From: Dichomitus squalens LYAD-421 SS1
Lineage: Eukaryota > Basidiomycota > Agaricomycetes > Polyporales > Polyporaceae
Assembly: GCF_000275845.1 (NCBI RefSeq)
Contig: NW_006766887.1
Coordinates: 1,198,668-1,262,667 of the forward strand
DNA length: 64,000 nt
Direction of reading: 5' to 3'
A model generated the notes under the pieces. That model saw nothing but the letters and a program-made list of their open reading frames with translations. It was not told the DNA's origin and searched no databases. Position 1 is the stretch's first letter. Every line of letters starts with the position of its first letter. Below are positions 1 through 12,668 of this stretch, in pieces. Both the position numbers and the translations under genes were made by a program.

Positions 1-447
1 TAGGACCTTGTGTAGGTGGGAAAGAGATCCAACCTCTATCTGGGCAGCGGTGTGGGGATAGCAGACGCGTAGGAACGTGTCCATGGTCTCGCTGTCTTCT
101 GATACGGAGACCCCGTTCTCAGGCACTGGCCTCTCCTCGGGCTCTGGTGATGCATCGTCCTTGTGTACCGGAACCATGTCGCTCTCAGACACTGGTACAT
201 GGTCCTCTGCTGGGGATACTGGCGCGTTTGACACCGGCGGTGAATCTCTGATGTGTGCATGTTTCTGAGGTTTTGGCAAGGCAAACATGCTTTCGAAGTG
301 TTCGGATGCGAGTGTCAGGATGGAGCGAAAAACGCGGAATTGGACACTGTCGACGGTGGTGATCACAAAGTCAGCGTCCTCTCTGTTGAATGGGGCTGTC
401 GCCTCCCTGATGACGGGAGCCTCTGCCGCAGCTAAGTCCTCTGCCAT
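1..447 (-). CDS. BTB/POZ domain protein (3' end outside window)
   Basis: Read on the minus strand from the ATG at 447, this frame stays open for 149 codons to the window edge. After an acidic, alanine-rich start comes a BTB-like core: DADFVITT, then FRVFRSILTLASEHFESMF, the usual 'V-H-R-x-I-L-x-x-x-S-x-x-F' helix. A linker of about 55 residues rich in Pro, Val, Glu and Ser follows, then ETMDTFLRVCYPHTA, the second half of the BTB fold. Basidiomycete BTB proteins commonly carry such an insertion between the two halves. BTB domains form dimers and often recruit substrates to cullin-3; the role here is inferred only. The gene diverges from the uricase pseudogene across about 470 bases. No intron is needed in the visible part. 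The rest of the protein lies to the left of the window. Confidence 0.8.
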   Translation of the reverse strand, partial: MAEDLAAAEAPVIREATAPFNREDADFVITTVDSVQFRVFRSILTLASEHFESMFALPKPQKHAHIRDSPPVSNAPVSPAEDHVPVSESDMVPVHKDDASPEPEERPVPENGVSVSEDSETMDTFLRVCYPHTAAQIEVGSLSHLHKVL

Positions 448-913
448 GATGTACTACGGTTGTACCAGGAGTAGACGTAAGTCGTCGCGCTGCATGATCA
501 GCCGCAGCAACCAACATACAGCTTTCTCCCGAAGTCGTCGATACTGCTTCGTCACGGCGACGAATGACTAGTACCTCCAATGTTAGCTGTCTTCACCAGA
601 TGCCTAGGCTGCTGCAGTTTCCATACCTGATACCCCAGCCTGATCCAATGTTTCCAAAACTCGAAAACTCCGACGGAGTCGACGTCCTCGCGTGAAGAAA
701 AAGAAAGATAAGTAGATTGTGCGGATTAGCTGGGAGGTGATATGTATGATAACGTGTGGGAACCTCACGTACATATCGCTGCTTGGAACGCGGCAAGAGG
801 GCCGGACTCGCTCTCATCCTCGGACAGCGCGGCAATATCTACATATAACGGACTGTACGGGTCATACACCTCCCGTCTTGGACACCCACATTCGTAGCTG
901 ACCCTTTTCTATC
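448..913. other. Divergent intergenic region
   Basis: This gap lies between the BTB start and the uricase pseudogene. I see no exon with a recognisable motif; the short open frames here do not fit splice sites. It would hold both promoters. Confidence 0.5.
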
Positions 914-2440
914 ATGTCTTAACGTTCAACGAGTCCTATCTCTCGCACGCCCACCACGGCAAGGACAAGGTTCGCATACTCCCCGTTTTCCGGGACGGGG
1001 CCTGGCACAGCATTGTCGAGTGCAACGTCACCGTTCTTGTAGAGGGCGACATCGACATCAGGTGTGTTTTTACTGACTGTGCTCTCTAATGCGCGACATC
1101 GTACCAATTTCCCCAAACTCTGATGCAGCTATACACAAGCTGATAATTTCGTCGTCGTCGCGACTGGCTCGCGTGCGGCGCGTGGGTGCTATCGATACCC
1201 CATTCGATATCCATCGTCCAACGTTCTGACATCTGTCTGTCGCGCTCAGCGAAGATCATCAACTGTTATAGGCGCATCTCATACAGTTGCATTCCCCGCG
1301 CTCTGCTCATCTGACTTCCCTCGCGCGCCTCGAGCTCCGTGCAGAACAGACGTCGCGAAGACGTCTCCACATGTCCTCGTCCCGAAACGCTTCGCTCTCC
1401 ACCTTAGATCACCCATAGTCTCCAAGTATGCGCACTTGCACAAGGCGTTCACCACGTGGAGCAGCTGCGATGGCAGCACGTCCCTACCTCCCAGGGGCCA
1501 AGCCAGACTCCTAAGGAGCATTCGCATGCGTTCTACCGGGACGGCGACGAGAGGCGTACCGTGGAAGTCAAGGTATGCATCATCATCCGCATTATGGCCA
1601 TGCAGGAGGTACTCACCATTCACCACTTCTGGTCTGGAAATTTTCTACGGGCGTACGTACACATGCCCTCTTGTCCGGATAGATTGACGCGTCTGCCGGA
1701 AAGGACAAGATTGTCACTCGCGTGACTTCGGGACTGAAGGACCTGCTCGTCATCAAGACGACGGGCTCTGCATTCGAGTCTTTTGTTCGCGATGAGTATA
1801 CTGCCGTCGTCGAGTTTACGACTGTATCTTCTCGACCTCAATCGGTGTCACCTACATATACTTCCGCGCCGAGAGTCAGCGTCCCAAAACCCGCAGACGG
1901 GCAGGGTAAGGTCTTTGATGCGCCATTCTCTGGGGATACCGCAAAGGGGACGCCGTGGGATGTGGAAGAGAGTGCGAGTGTACTGTATACAGGTCAGATG
2001 AAAGCTTTCGTGTTTGATCCCCTGTTTCAACGTTTGACTCGATCTTGATTGGATAGGCGACGCTCTACAAGATGGGCCAACGTATCATCGCAGAGAACTC
2101 GCACATCACGAGCGTCACATAAACTGCCGAGCAAGCCCTACATAGATTCCAGTCTATCTGAAGTACATCGGTATCGATAACACGTCGCCGTACTTATGTG
2201 TTTCCCTCAACCTCATCGTCTCCTGATGCGATGACGTCCATGCATCCTTGTACTCACCCCATGTGTTTGCTTGTACATCTGCAGGCCCAACGCAGAGGTC
2301 TCCCTTCCAGTCGCGCACCCGAGGTATGTCTTGTCTCAGTATTCGGCTCTGCTGTGGTGTCAGCGCACTGTATGAATCAGTCGAACGAACGTTGGCAATG
2401 CAGTGGCCTCATGATCGCTGCGACCGTCTGTCGTCAATAG
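914..2440 (+). pseudogene. Urate oxidase (uricase) pseudogene
   Basis: Exon-sized blocks match uricase in order: HGKDKVRIL and CNVTVLVEGDID (near 953-1060), YTQADNFVVVATGS after an intron at 1062-1129, VAKTSPHVL and IVSKYAHLHKAF, then HSHAFYRDGDERRTVEV before an intron at 1573-1682. After it come SGLKDLLVIKTTGSAFESF, RDEYTAVVE, IFSTSIGVTYIYF, ATLYKMGQRIIAENS, YLKYIGIDNTSP, PNAEVSLPVAHP and a C-terminal block ending at TAG 2438-2440. The frame is broken repeatedly: a stop two codons after the only suitable ATG (914), a one-base shift near 1455, another near 1814, an in-frame TAA at 2120 and a further shift near 2145. Splice sites are mostly still present, so the decay looks recent. Intact uricase is a peroxisomal enzyme that opens the urate ring in purine breakdown. 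Confidence 0.9.
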
Positions 2441-3037
2441 ATCGAGCATACGATCGAGCACACCGATGCTCCGTAAGCGAGGATTTCGGCCTCATCAGAG
2501 GATCGGAGGCGAGGGGGTGAAGGAGCTTGTAATATACCGTTTATACGTGTACGCTCAGTCATGCTGTAAGCTTCAACGATGTTGTTGAAGAATATCCGAT
2601 GCACGTACAACTTTTGCCAGTGTATTCGCCGACTATAAGCTGAAGCTTGTCGGCTTACGCTGATTAATCCGCGGGTGATGTGGCTCGCGCATGCAAGTCT
2701 GATACAGTACTGGCCGGGGCGGCTTGGCAAAAGGGGCGGGTCGGACTTTGCGCTGCGTCAGCCTGACAAAGTCCCGTTCTCCGGTCTTTCTAAATTTGGA
2801 AGGTGTGTATGTTGAGTGTCGTTCAACAACACTCGACGACAGAATTCATTCCGTTGCGTGCGGGGCTCGGGTATGTTCTCTAGATTGTTCATCGCATGAG
2901 GTTAGGGCATCGAAATAGAGGGAGCCCGTGGTACAAAAGCGATGTCCTGAGCGGGGGAGCGGGACCAGTTCTCTCCCCCTAGCCTCCGCATAATCTCAAC
3001 CTCCGATCCCAGCAAGCTACAAACCTCCCCTTTCAAC
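2441..3037. other. Intergenic region upstream of the SDR gene
   Basis: No supported exon. The last bases before 3038 are pyrimidine-rich, with a run of C and T followed by CAACATGCC around the SDR start, which suits a fungal 5' leader. Confidence 0.5.
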
Positions 3038-4195
3038 ATGCCTTCCTACACTGTCTTCGGTGCCTCCCGCGGAATCGGTGTGAGTTTCGAATCATCATTT
3101 GAGGAACGTTGCTGACTCCTTCTCATATGGCAGCTTGAGTTTGTCCGCCAGTTTGTGAGCATTTCGTTCTGTCTCGCATGTCCGAGTCGACATGGTGCTG
3201 ACATGAACGCAAACAGGCTGAAGACAAGGACAGCCAAGTCTTTGCGGTCGTGCGGAATCCCAACAACACACCCCTTCTTGCCGAGGCCATGAAGACCTTC
3301 AAGCACAACAACGTGCGAATCGTGAAAGGGGACCTCGACGATTTAACCTCCATTAAAGTGGGTGCTTACACTCGACTGAAGAAGTGGCTTTCCTTACCGA
3401 ATCGTCCGTAGGCCGCCGCCGCCGAGATTGGAGACGCCACAGGCGGGTCGTTGGATTATCTCATCAACAACGGGGCCTACATATACTCAGAGGGCGGCGC
3501 GCTCATATCTCTGCCAGACTAGTAAGCAACGGCTTCTCGATTCTCGGCGGATGTCGATCGACAAGATTGTCCGCAGCTCTAGCGAGAAGGTGCTAGAGGA
3601 CGACCTTTTCAACACCGTATGTCCTCTCCATCGCTGCTAGCCAAGGGAGTGGACTTAACCCCTATCGCATAGTTCCGCACGAACGTCGTCGGAGTCGTCA
3701 ACACGATCAACACCTTCCTGCCTCTCCTCCGCAAGAGCGCCATCAAGAAAGTCATCACTCTCTCCACCGGTCTCGCTGACACAGACGTGATCATTCGATC
3801 TCGCGTCACCATAAACCCCGCATACGCCGTCTCTAAGGCTGCCGTCAACATGGTCGTCGCCCAGTTTGCAGGCCGCTTGCAAGAGGAGGACTTCACCTTC
3901 ATCGCCCTCGCGCCCGGGCTCGTCAACACCACTACTAAGCCGCGTAAGCATTGTTCAAACCCACGAGGGTCATGGCATCCCGCTGAGTCAGTCATACGTG
4001 CGCACAGCGACTCCGGAGGAGCTCGCTGCCTTCCAAGACACGGTGCAGAAGTTCCTGAAGCACTCGCCCCAATGGGACGGGGTACCGCTCACCCCGGAGC
4101 AATCAGTCACGTACATGCGCCAGGTGATTGACAAAGTCGGCCCGAAGGATTCGGGGGCTTTCCTTTCGCAATTCGGTAACAAGCAGTGGCTGTAG
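3038..4195 (+). CDS. Short-chain dehydrogenase/reductase (SDR)
   Basis: This is a cytosolic NAD(P)-dependent oxidoreductase of the classical SDR type; the substrate is not predictable. The protein opens MPSYTVFGASRGIG, the Rossmann glycine motif (GASRGIG), and an intron follows directly at 3080. A 21-base exon (3134-3154, LEFVRQF) comes next. Further on are the VRNPNN turn, the DLDD acidic residue, the NNGA structural motif (near 3470), FRTNVVGVVNTINTFLPLL, and the catalytic Tyr-Lys pair in PAYAVSK (near 3825). The substrate lobe closes with QWDGVPLTPEQSV and GNKQWL before TAG. An intron at about 3943-4005 joins APGLVNTTTK to TPEELAAFQ. Using acceptor CAG near 3568 keeps the frame as LPDYSSEKV. 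All junctions can be joined in frame, so the gene appears intact. Confidence 0.92.
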
Positions 4196-5005
4196 GAATT
4201 GCCGGATGTTCGTTGTCGCAATGAGGTGCATAACAAGGATGTGTAAAACAAGTGACTTCTGATCTATAGACAGGAGTGGCATTGTGGCCCAATTTGTACT
4301 GGCCATGGCGTAAGCACGCATCGGTTCTTCAACAACGCCTAAGAGCTGGACTTGAGGAAAGTCATTGCAAGCCAGCCATCTTGCTGCTCTCGGATGGGCG
4401 GTATTTCAAGGACGAGGGGAACGCGGCATCTTCTCTTCATGGGGATGCCGCGTACTTCGACTTGAGGAGACGACGAGTGGGCAGGACAGACCTCAGGACA
4501 CCGTGGGAACTGTGTCGATTTGAAGCCTAATCGCGTGGCACTGACTTCCAATGCGGCCTGCCATCTTCCTTCGAAGATGCAGCCATGATCTCACAGCCTT
4601 CACGCACTGGCGCCATGAATATACTGGGAGCTCCTGATGTGCGCTACGCCACTATTTGTCACCTGTCAAGTGCCAGTGTGTGCTGGCATCGTCTCGACGA
4701 ACTATCAGAAAGCGGAGGCCTGAGGTGATAGGTAGTGTCCGCAGCGTTTTGGCTCTTGGAGTCACGACAACTTGTTCCCCTTCAGTTGCGCTACTCAAGC
4801 GCTTGGGCCCTGCACTTCAAACTTGTCTCATCGGAACATCCCTGGGAGTCTACGGCAGCTCGTAAGTGTTCAGCGCTTGGCGCCCTATCTGGAATCGACT
4901 CATACCTTCCTTACCTCTCACGCAGTTGACGTACAAACTTATGGCTGGCGTGGGGACACGAATGTGGGGACTGACTGCGAGGAGGACTTCTGTCATCCCT
5001 AGTAT
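4196..5005. other. Intergenic region, possibly holding a missing first exon
   Basis: No clear gene. Several short frames exist, and a strong donor-like GTAAGT lies at about 4862. An upstream first exon of the following membrane protein may sit here, but I could not join one in frame with confidence. Confidence 0.4.
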
Positions 5006-6405
5006 GTGTCATACGCCCTCACTCGCTTGCTGTTCATTCAGAGATTATCAGACCTCAAGGGGTCACTCCTTACGGTCATCATTTCAAGCTTTGTCGGGCT
5101 CTCACTCGTGACTGCCACCTCTGTCAACATCACAGTCGATGACACGCTTGGCAACGCAACGTATGGAGTGTGGCCAGCATATCTCCCAGCGGACGACGTT
5201 AACTGGCACGCGGGAACACCTACGGAGGAATGCGATATTTGCAAAATCAAGCCTTCTGAGCTTGACTTGAACCAGATCCTAGACCAAACCTGGCACCATG
5301 GGACATATTTCCAAGGATCCCCTATACAAGTGCAGGTCACTTTCACTGGGACTGCAGTATATGTCTTCAACGTGGTCCCCAATACACTCCCGGGAACAGA
5401 TACTCTGATGAACATCTCTTTCGCCATTGACGGTGAGACAGTCGGAGACTTCTTTCATCAACCCAATTCTAGCTCTGTGATACTGTATGACCAACTCGTC
5501 TACTCCAACGCGACCCTGCCCAACACTTCCCACACCCTTGTCATGAGCGCATCCGGGGACGAAGAGTCCCTCATTTTCTTCGACTACCTGCTATACACTG
5601 CCGATATCGACAGCACCGGCTCGTCCCTGCTACCTTTCCCAACACCAACACCTCCCCCCGGATTGACATCTTCCCTGACACCGTCGCCGATATCTAGTAC
5701 TGGCTCTTCCACGTCACCTCCCTCATCACATGTGCCAATTGCAGCAATTGTTGGAGGGGTGGTTGGAGGAGTGGTCGGATTACTTGTGATTGGTGCGCTT
5801 GCCTCATTCAGCCTTTGTAGACGGAGTCGCGGCCGAGCACGTCGCCCTAGTGAATCCGTCAGGATTGCAACATCGACCGAGAACGCGTCCCACAGCCAGC
5901 CTGCAAGCCTCACACGCAACATAACCGTTGCAGGTGAGTGATCTGTTGTACGACCCTCATAAGCTCACCTCACCTCGTCCGACTACTACACTTGTTTAGG
6001 CCAATCATTGGCACCAGATCCCTTCAGTTTACCTCCAAGTGAATTGTCGAGGTCTTTCGGAGAGACGCATGGGAGAGAATCGATGGGGAGAGACGCTCCG
6101 GCTCAAACCGAGTCCGAGATGCGTTCTCCATCTCACCGGGCGACAGACTCCGAAGATGTGACCCAGTTGAGCTCCTCAGTAGTGCAAGCGCTGCAAGAGG
6201 AGATTGCCGCGCTTCGAGGGATGCTGAGCAGCTCGGTCGTCCGCATTGTGCATCGACAGTCTTCGATTTCAGACGTACTACCGCAGTACGAGCCCCGCCA
6301 AGGTGAGCGTGCAGTTCGACTCATTCAGAGCTGCGCCTCTGCCTCACCGTCGCTGAACTCATATATCTCATGAACACAATAGATACGTCACAAGAGATGG
6401 AATAA
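5006..6405 (+). CDS. Single-pass membrane protein with extracellular beta-sandwich-like domain; 5' end unresolved
   Basis: The long exon encodes, in order, a hydrophobic signal or anchor (LLTVIISSFVGLSLVTA), an Asn-glycosylation-rich ectodomain of about 180 residues (TWHHGTYFQGSPIQVQVTF, FAIDGETVGDF, SLIFFDYLLYT), a Ser/Thr/Pro stalk, a Gly/Val-rich transmembrane segment (IAAIVGGVVGGVVGLLVIG) and a basic stop-transfer CRRSRGRARR. An intron (about 5936-6000) leads to a Ser-rich cytoplasmic tail. A second intron (about 6305-6382) ends it with DTSQEME and TAA at 6403. This layout is common in agaricomycetes, where the ectodomain resembles galactose-binding folds; the function is unknown. The frame opens after TAG 5000-5002 at a GTG, with no ATG before the ectodomain, so translation probably begins in an upstream exon. 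The start coordinate is therefore only the edge of the open frame. Confidence 0.72.
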
Positions 6406-7131
6406 GAGGATTCCTGTGTGGCATTTCTTGTCCTGTCAACGGCGACAGTACGACGAGACGTGACCGGCTGTGCAAACATCAACAGGTACTGACAGGGGAA
6501 CCTAGCACGGGCAGTGGTAGGAATATTGCACCACGACATACTGGTACGCGTGATTACGGAGTCATATACAGTGAATCAGGGCCAGACATTGCTTGTACGG
6601 GATATACGGGTCAGACGTGTAGGGTATGGGAAACGGCAATGTTACATGGATTCCACGCAATGATTATGTATGTTCGCTTGCTCAACGCTCAGATGGCAAG
6701 TTACTATGCTTTACGGGGGTGAAGGTGGAGTCCAGTCAGCTTTCCTTGGACCTCGGACAATCAGAGACCAGTAGACGTATTATCTGCATCGCCAAGACGG
6801 CGAGGGCCTGAGGTGAATGTGAGAAATACATACCCTTTAGAATTGCGATGAGAGAGAGAGTATGGTGACAACTCAGGAACAGATATGCATGTCGTCTGGT
6901 CCTGAAAGTGGTGGACATCAGCGAGAACGCGCGTGTGAGCAAAATGTCGCTCGGCCTTTTCCGGCTACTGGTGCAGGCCTTTTGCCGCTCGCCATCCGAA
7001 ATGTCGAGTTGGCGACTCGTTGAACCGAGTTCCAACCCGTCTCCTTCCCCTCTTCTGTGCTCAACATCTATCCCTTCCTCTCCGTTTTCTCGCCGTTTGT
7101 CACCGCACGTCGCACCATACTGGTAGGATCC
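6406..7131. other. Intergenic region
   Basis: No exon with a recognisable motif. The minus-strand frame running from about 7329 down to 6736 overlaps the TGS1 first exon and looks like its shadow. Confidence 0.5.
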
Positions 7132-8272
<1,141 letters not shown>

Positions 8273-9172
8273 TGCTGTAGCTTCCTCTAGTTTGATGCTA
8301 GTATAGTTTTCGCATACACCTTTCTTGCGCCCGTTGGGTTGTGCGATCCAAGGATATGTGGCTACTGTCTCCTCCTGAGAGGCGAGTGTCTTTCATTTTG
8401 TCAACGCCGTATTGCGCCTGACGTTTTTTGGGGGGAGTGGGATTCCAGATGCCGCAGACCTACCCACCCCTTTTCTCGGCGCAGCAACAAGAGCGCTGTC
8501 AGGGCGGCGGGCATACCGCTCGGTCGTCTCACCGCGCAGACATCGCCATACTTAGATCATCGAGATGCGTGATGCATTAGCTTGCAGTCGTTGTTGGCCC
8601 CCGCGTTGCATGTACGATGTGAGCAGCAAGCGCCATCAGGTGATGTTGGCTTTGCGCTCTCGCGCGCTCGCCAGATCCCAAGCTGATGCTCGCATGCAGC
8701 TTCACTCGCCCTCATATGCGGCACGTAGACGCAAATTGTGCGGCTGCGGCGCGACTGTGGCTCTCTTCAGTTCATAATGGGAAGCAGCAATCGAGCTATA
8801 TCGGTGAGTTCCATCTGTCGGCTATTGTCTCCCGTGGTCTGGCAGTGCGATCTGAAGGGGTTGCGTACTAATAGTGAGTATTGTCGTTTCATAGCCACGG
8901 ATATTGTTGATGCACGGCCAGTCAGTTCATGAACGCCATCTACGCTCGCGCCTCACGCCTTGGCTCGTAGTACGAAAGGGACAATAAACAGGTGGAAGAG
9001 ACAAAGGCGATTATACAGGGCGCTAATGCGGGGGAGGAGCATTCGCGCCGCGATCTCATCTTATTTGAACCTTGACAAAGCGCCTGAGCCTCTGGCATCC
9101 TTCATCGTCACCATCTACGGCTTTTTGCTCACGGGAGGTCTCTGCACATATCCGAACCACCGTGCATAAGGT
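8273..9172. other. Intergenic region
   Basis: About 900 bases with no supported exon. Open frames are short and carry no motif. Confidence 0.5.
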
Positions 9173-11683
9173 ATGCATCCGGTGAAGGAAACCGAGCCCT
9201 CGCATCAATCCTATGCGGAAAGCTATCCCGCAGCTTTCTATAACCACGCAATGCCTGCGACTACCGACGCTCCTGCAAAGCTGCTCAATGCTGTCCGTCA
9301 ATCCCCGCCCTTTGGTGCCCTTCATCAGTTGCCCTCAATCGTATTACGGGAGGTATGTACCTGCTTGCTCTAGTGCCACCGAACTTCAAGTTCGGAGTGC
9401 TTACGGCCGTGGTTACGGTGAAATACAGATCCTCCGGTACCTTCACCCCTCCGACCTCCTCAATGTAGCGCGCACGTCCAAAGCGCTTCGAAAGCTCATG
9501 CTGAGGAGGGAGAATGCCTATATCTGGAGGGAAGGGCTGAAGCACGTTAAGGGGTTGCCAGCATGCCCAGCGTTCATGAGCGAGCCGGCGTACGCTCACA
9601 TCATCTTCTCCGCGACCTGCCATGTAAGTTGCAGGCAAATTGCAGCGTCGCACCATCTGACAGGATTGGGCGAACAACCAGGGCTGTGGCGCAGGCGACG
9701 TCCACAATGTCATATGGTCGTGGTTTGTGAGATATTGTGATAAGTGCCTACTAGCAAGGTATGTAGTTCAGCGTCTGAGTCTCATATACGCTCACTTTGC
9801 CGTTGGATGAATATAGTTCCTGCACTTATCGGGAGATGCAAACGGCGTCTCTCATTCCTCAGGATGCCCTAGTTATCGGCGAAATGACTTTGAAAGAGAT
9901 GTTCACCCTCATCCAGTACGCCTAGACCCCCGTTTCCCCCTCAGGTATCTGACATCATCTTGCGTACCAGAATCTCCAGCCCTTTGCCAAGCTACAGATT
10001 CCATTTGCCGCAAATAGACAGGTTCGTCAAAGCTTGGAAGCGCACTACGACATATGAGGAGCGTTATGAATTGTGCGACGAACAGGGCGCCTTGGTCAAG
10101 GCGATGAAGGAGGTGAGCAAAGTGCGTTCCCCGCCGATCGACAATTGAATCCACGGAATGCAATAAACAGCGCGCGACAGAATGCGTAAAGTGGCTGGAA
10201 TGGGATGAAGAGAGGAAGGAATGCGAGCGACGAGCTGCTTTGATTGAGCAACGGATCTCTGAGTGAGTCTTCTAGTAGATGATGGTGATGTGTTCATCCG
10301 ATAAGATATTCTGTTCAGCGTGATAAATAAGCTTCAAGCTGCCGGTTGGGATCCGGAGATTCGCTACATGGATGATCACAAGTCTAAGGTCACTACGCTC
10401 CGCGACATCCCCATCGTACTGCAGACATCGCAGCTAACAGACGAAGGTACCTCTACTTTATACTGTACACATTCCAGTGCTAATGCATGTCGAAGAATGG
10501 CCCCTGATCTTTGATGCTATCAAGCCCACACTCGAGGTGGCAAGGACGGCGCGGTTGGCGGATGAACGACATCTTATGCTGAAATCACGGACCAATATGC
10601 TCGACGAGGCCATTCGGGACCAATTCGCCACCCTACCTAGGAGTGCTCACTCGTTCGCCCGACCCTACTACATAGATCTCGCGTTCAAGCCGGAATGCAG
10701 GGAGCTCATCGATGCGTCAGCGTCCCGCCTGATCACGAAGGAAGACTTCTCCTTGGTCGTCCCAGGTCTCGTTGTCCACTGGGAAGAGGAATGCAAACGT
10801 GGCTTCAAAGAGTGGATCAAGAATCGCCTCCCAGGTATCCCTGACGACGTCGACCCCTTCGACCTCGCCGTCGCCTTCTTCTCTTGCCATTGCGACTCCC
10901 TATACCAGACACATCTTCGCTACCCGGCAATCCTTGGCCACGAATGCTTGCGCCGTGGTGATTGGAGGGGCCGCCACAAATTCCTCTGTTTTCCAGAAGC
11001 CTACCAGCAAGAGCTCATAAACTTATCCCGCAAACCCAAGACAATCAAGACGGTGTATCGCCAGGATGACGGCAGCCGCTGTCCACTCGACCCGAGTGCA
11101 GTCTCCGACATAGGCTTCAAAAGCATGCTCCAATTGCTGAATGTTCTCGGCCTTGACCCTCGCCGTACGACGTTCGAAGATCTGAAAGTCCACCCGTCTA
11201 GGCTTGTGCTACAAGGACCCAGTTGCTGGCTGTATAATTGGGCTTCTGTCGTATGTGGAAGCCACCCGTACTGTGGCTTGCTCCTACTGATGTAGTCGTT
11301 CCATAGCTCCACCACTATAGGCCAGGCAAGGGTCGGCTTCATGACTGGAAGCGCGTTGAAGCCCAAGATATCCCGAACCTTGAAGCCACTGAGTCCGCCG
11401 CGCTTGTTTCCTTGCTCCGCGAGGCTCTGTGGTGCTGCGCACTATGTCATTCTAGCCCCTTCGAAGGGATCTCAGCCATACGGCGACATATGCGTGACTT
11501 GTGAGTGTCATCGACTCTCCCATAGCTCTAATAGCAGAGTGTGACCGTTGATCATGGTTGGCACGCAGGCATGCCATCACGCTTCACGATGATCTAGTCA
11601 AAGATGACGTGATGTTTTTGCACCCTGATTTTGTTTACTCGGTGCACGCAGGCGAGATTGAGTGTCCCGAAGGATTATTATAG
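9173..11683 (+). CDS. F-box protein, intact copy (copy 1)
   Basis: An N-terminal F-box begins as LPSIVLRE before an intron (about 9352-9427) and continues ILRYLHPSDLLNVARTSKAL. It would bind Skp1 in an SCF ubiquitin ligase. Family blocks follow: LPACPAFMSEPAYAHIIF, then a Cys-rich exon (CQGCGAG ... WFVRYCDKC) that may bind zinc, a coiled or charged section over several short exons, and a long exon (about 10475-11246). That exon contains SFARPYYIDLAF, VDPFDLAVAFFSCHC and LLNVLGLDPRRTTFEDL. The 3' part reads ALWCCALCHSSPFEGISAIRRHMRD, another CxxC...H motif, and ends HPDFVYSVHAGEIECPEGLL with TAG at 11681. The ATG at 9173 leaves about 60 residues before the F-box, as in the paralog at 52667; the ATG at 9251 is an in-frame alternative. 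Some middle exon joins are uncertain. Confidence 0.83.
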
Positions 11684-11829
11684 CAGGTGCCTTGTTCGTT
11701 CGTGTATATGTAGAGACGAGTGCAGTAGTTTTGTACTCGTCCAATATTGACATGTACGACCTAAGCAACTCTAGGTCACCTGCTACGGCCTCCTTGTAAC
11801 CACCGTGCTTTCCTCGTAGACACACGCAT

Positions 11830-12668
11830 TTGTACGGGCCCGTGATATTTCCACGCTCATTCGCACAAGCCACTGTGTCTTCAGAAACTTCCTCCTCCCG
11901 AAGTGCAATGCCCGACTGTTCAAGAACGCTCCCCAAGAATGCGAACGACTTGCCCCCGCGACCACTCTTTCTTAGCGAACCGGCCTTCGTGCGCCTGTTT
12001 TATTCACCACAATGCCATGTTCGGAACCCTCTTACCTAGTCTGATCTTTGTTGCTGATGGCGGTACCTTCGACATGCCGCGACCGTGGTACAGACGTCTC
12101 AAATTCGCCATAGACGTGGTTGATGGATCGTATCCCTACATTAGCTAAATGCTCATGCCCGTGGGCGCAATCGTGTGTGCGTTGGGATTGATCCCATTCA
12201 TCGCGACGGCGGACGAATTGGAGGCATGCACTGGCTCGGGGAGACCAGGGGGATGCCGCATTGAGTCCTGTACTCCTCTTGTCATCAAGTATCCTCAAAT
12301 GCTGTTCAGTTCTGCCACTACAACCCATATTCTCACGGACAGCAGCATCGATAGATACCAGTGCAACAGTCAATGTTGGACAGAGTGCGTGAGCTCGAAG
12401 CAAAGGGAAATGCCTTTGCTCCGAACATACTATGTCCTGACGAGAGCACGTGGGCGTGCTCCCTCTGCGCGGGCTGGGATGGCAGCGTGACTGAAATCAG
12501 AGTCCACCTGTTGGAGATGTAAGCAAGGCCATTGAAAGTCACATCAGTGCGTTCGAGAGAAGACCATCTACGTGCATCGTACGAAGAACCAAGTCCCGAT
12601 GCGCCCAGCCGTTGCAACGTTCGAGGGGAAAGACTGGAGCTTAGTACCTCAACAGGGGAAACGGACAC
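11830..12668 (+). pseudogene. Truncated F-box gene copy (copy 2)
   Basis: Pieces of the same F-box family are present but out of frame. LIRTSHCVFRNFLLPKCNAR corresponds to LSRTCKAFHSFFLHRSNER of the copy at 52.7 kb, and NDLPPRPLFLSEPAF plus LFYSPQCHV corresponds to its next block. A frame shift near 11930 separates them. The long central exon found in both intact copies is missing. Only the C-terminal block reappears after about 12370: RVRELEAKGNAFAP, then STWACSLCAGW with its CxxC, followed by a possible intron. The start is lost. I read this as a local copy of the neighbouring gene that lost its middle by deletion and then decayed. It is closer in wording to the 52.7-kb copy than to the adjacent gene. 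Confidence 0.78.
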
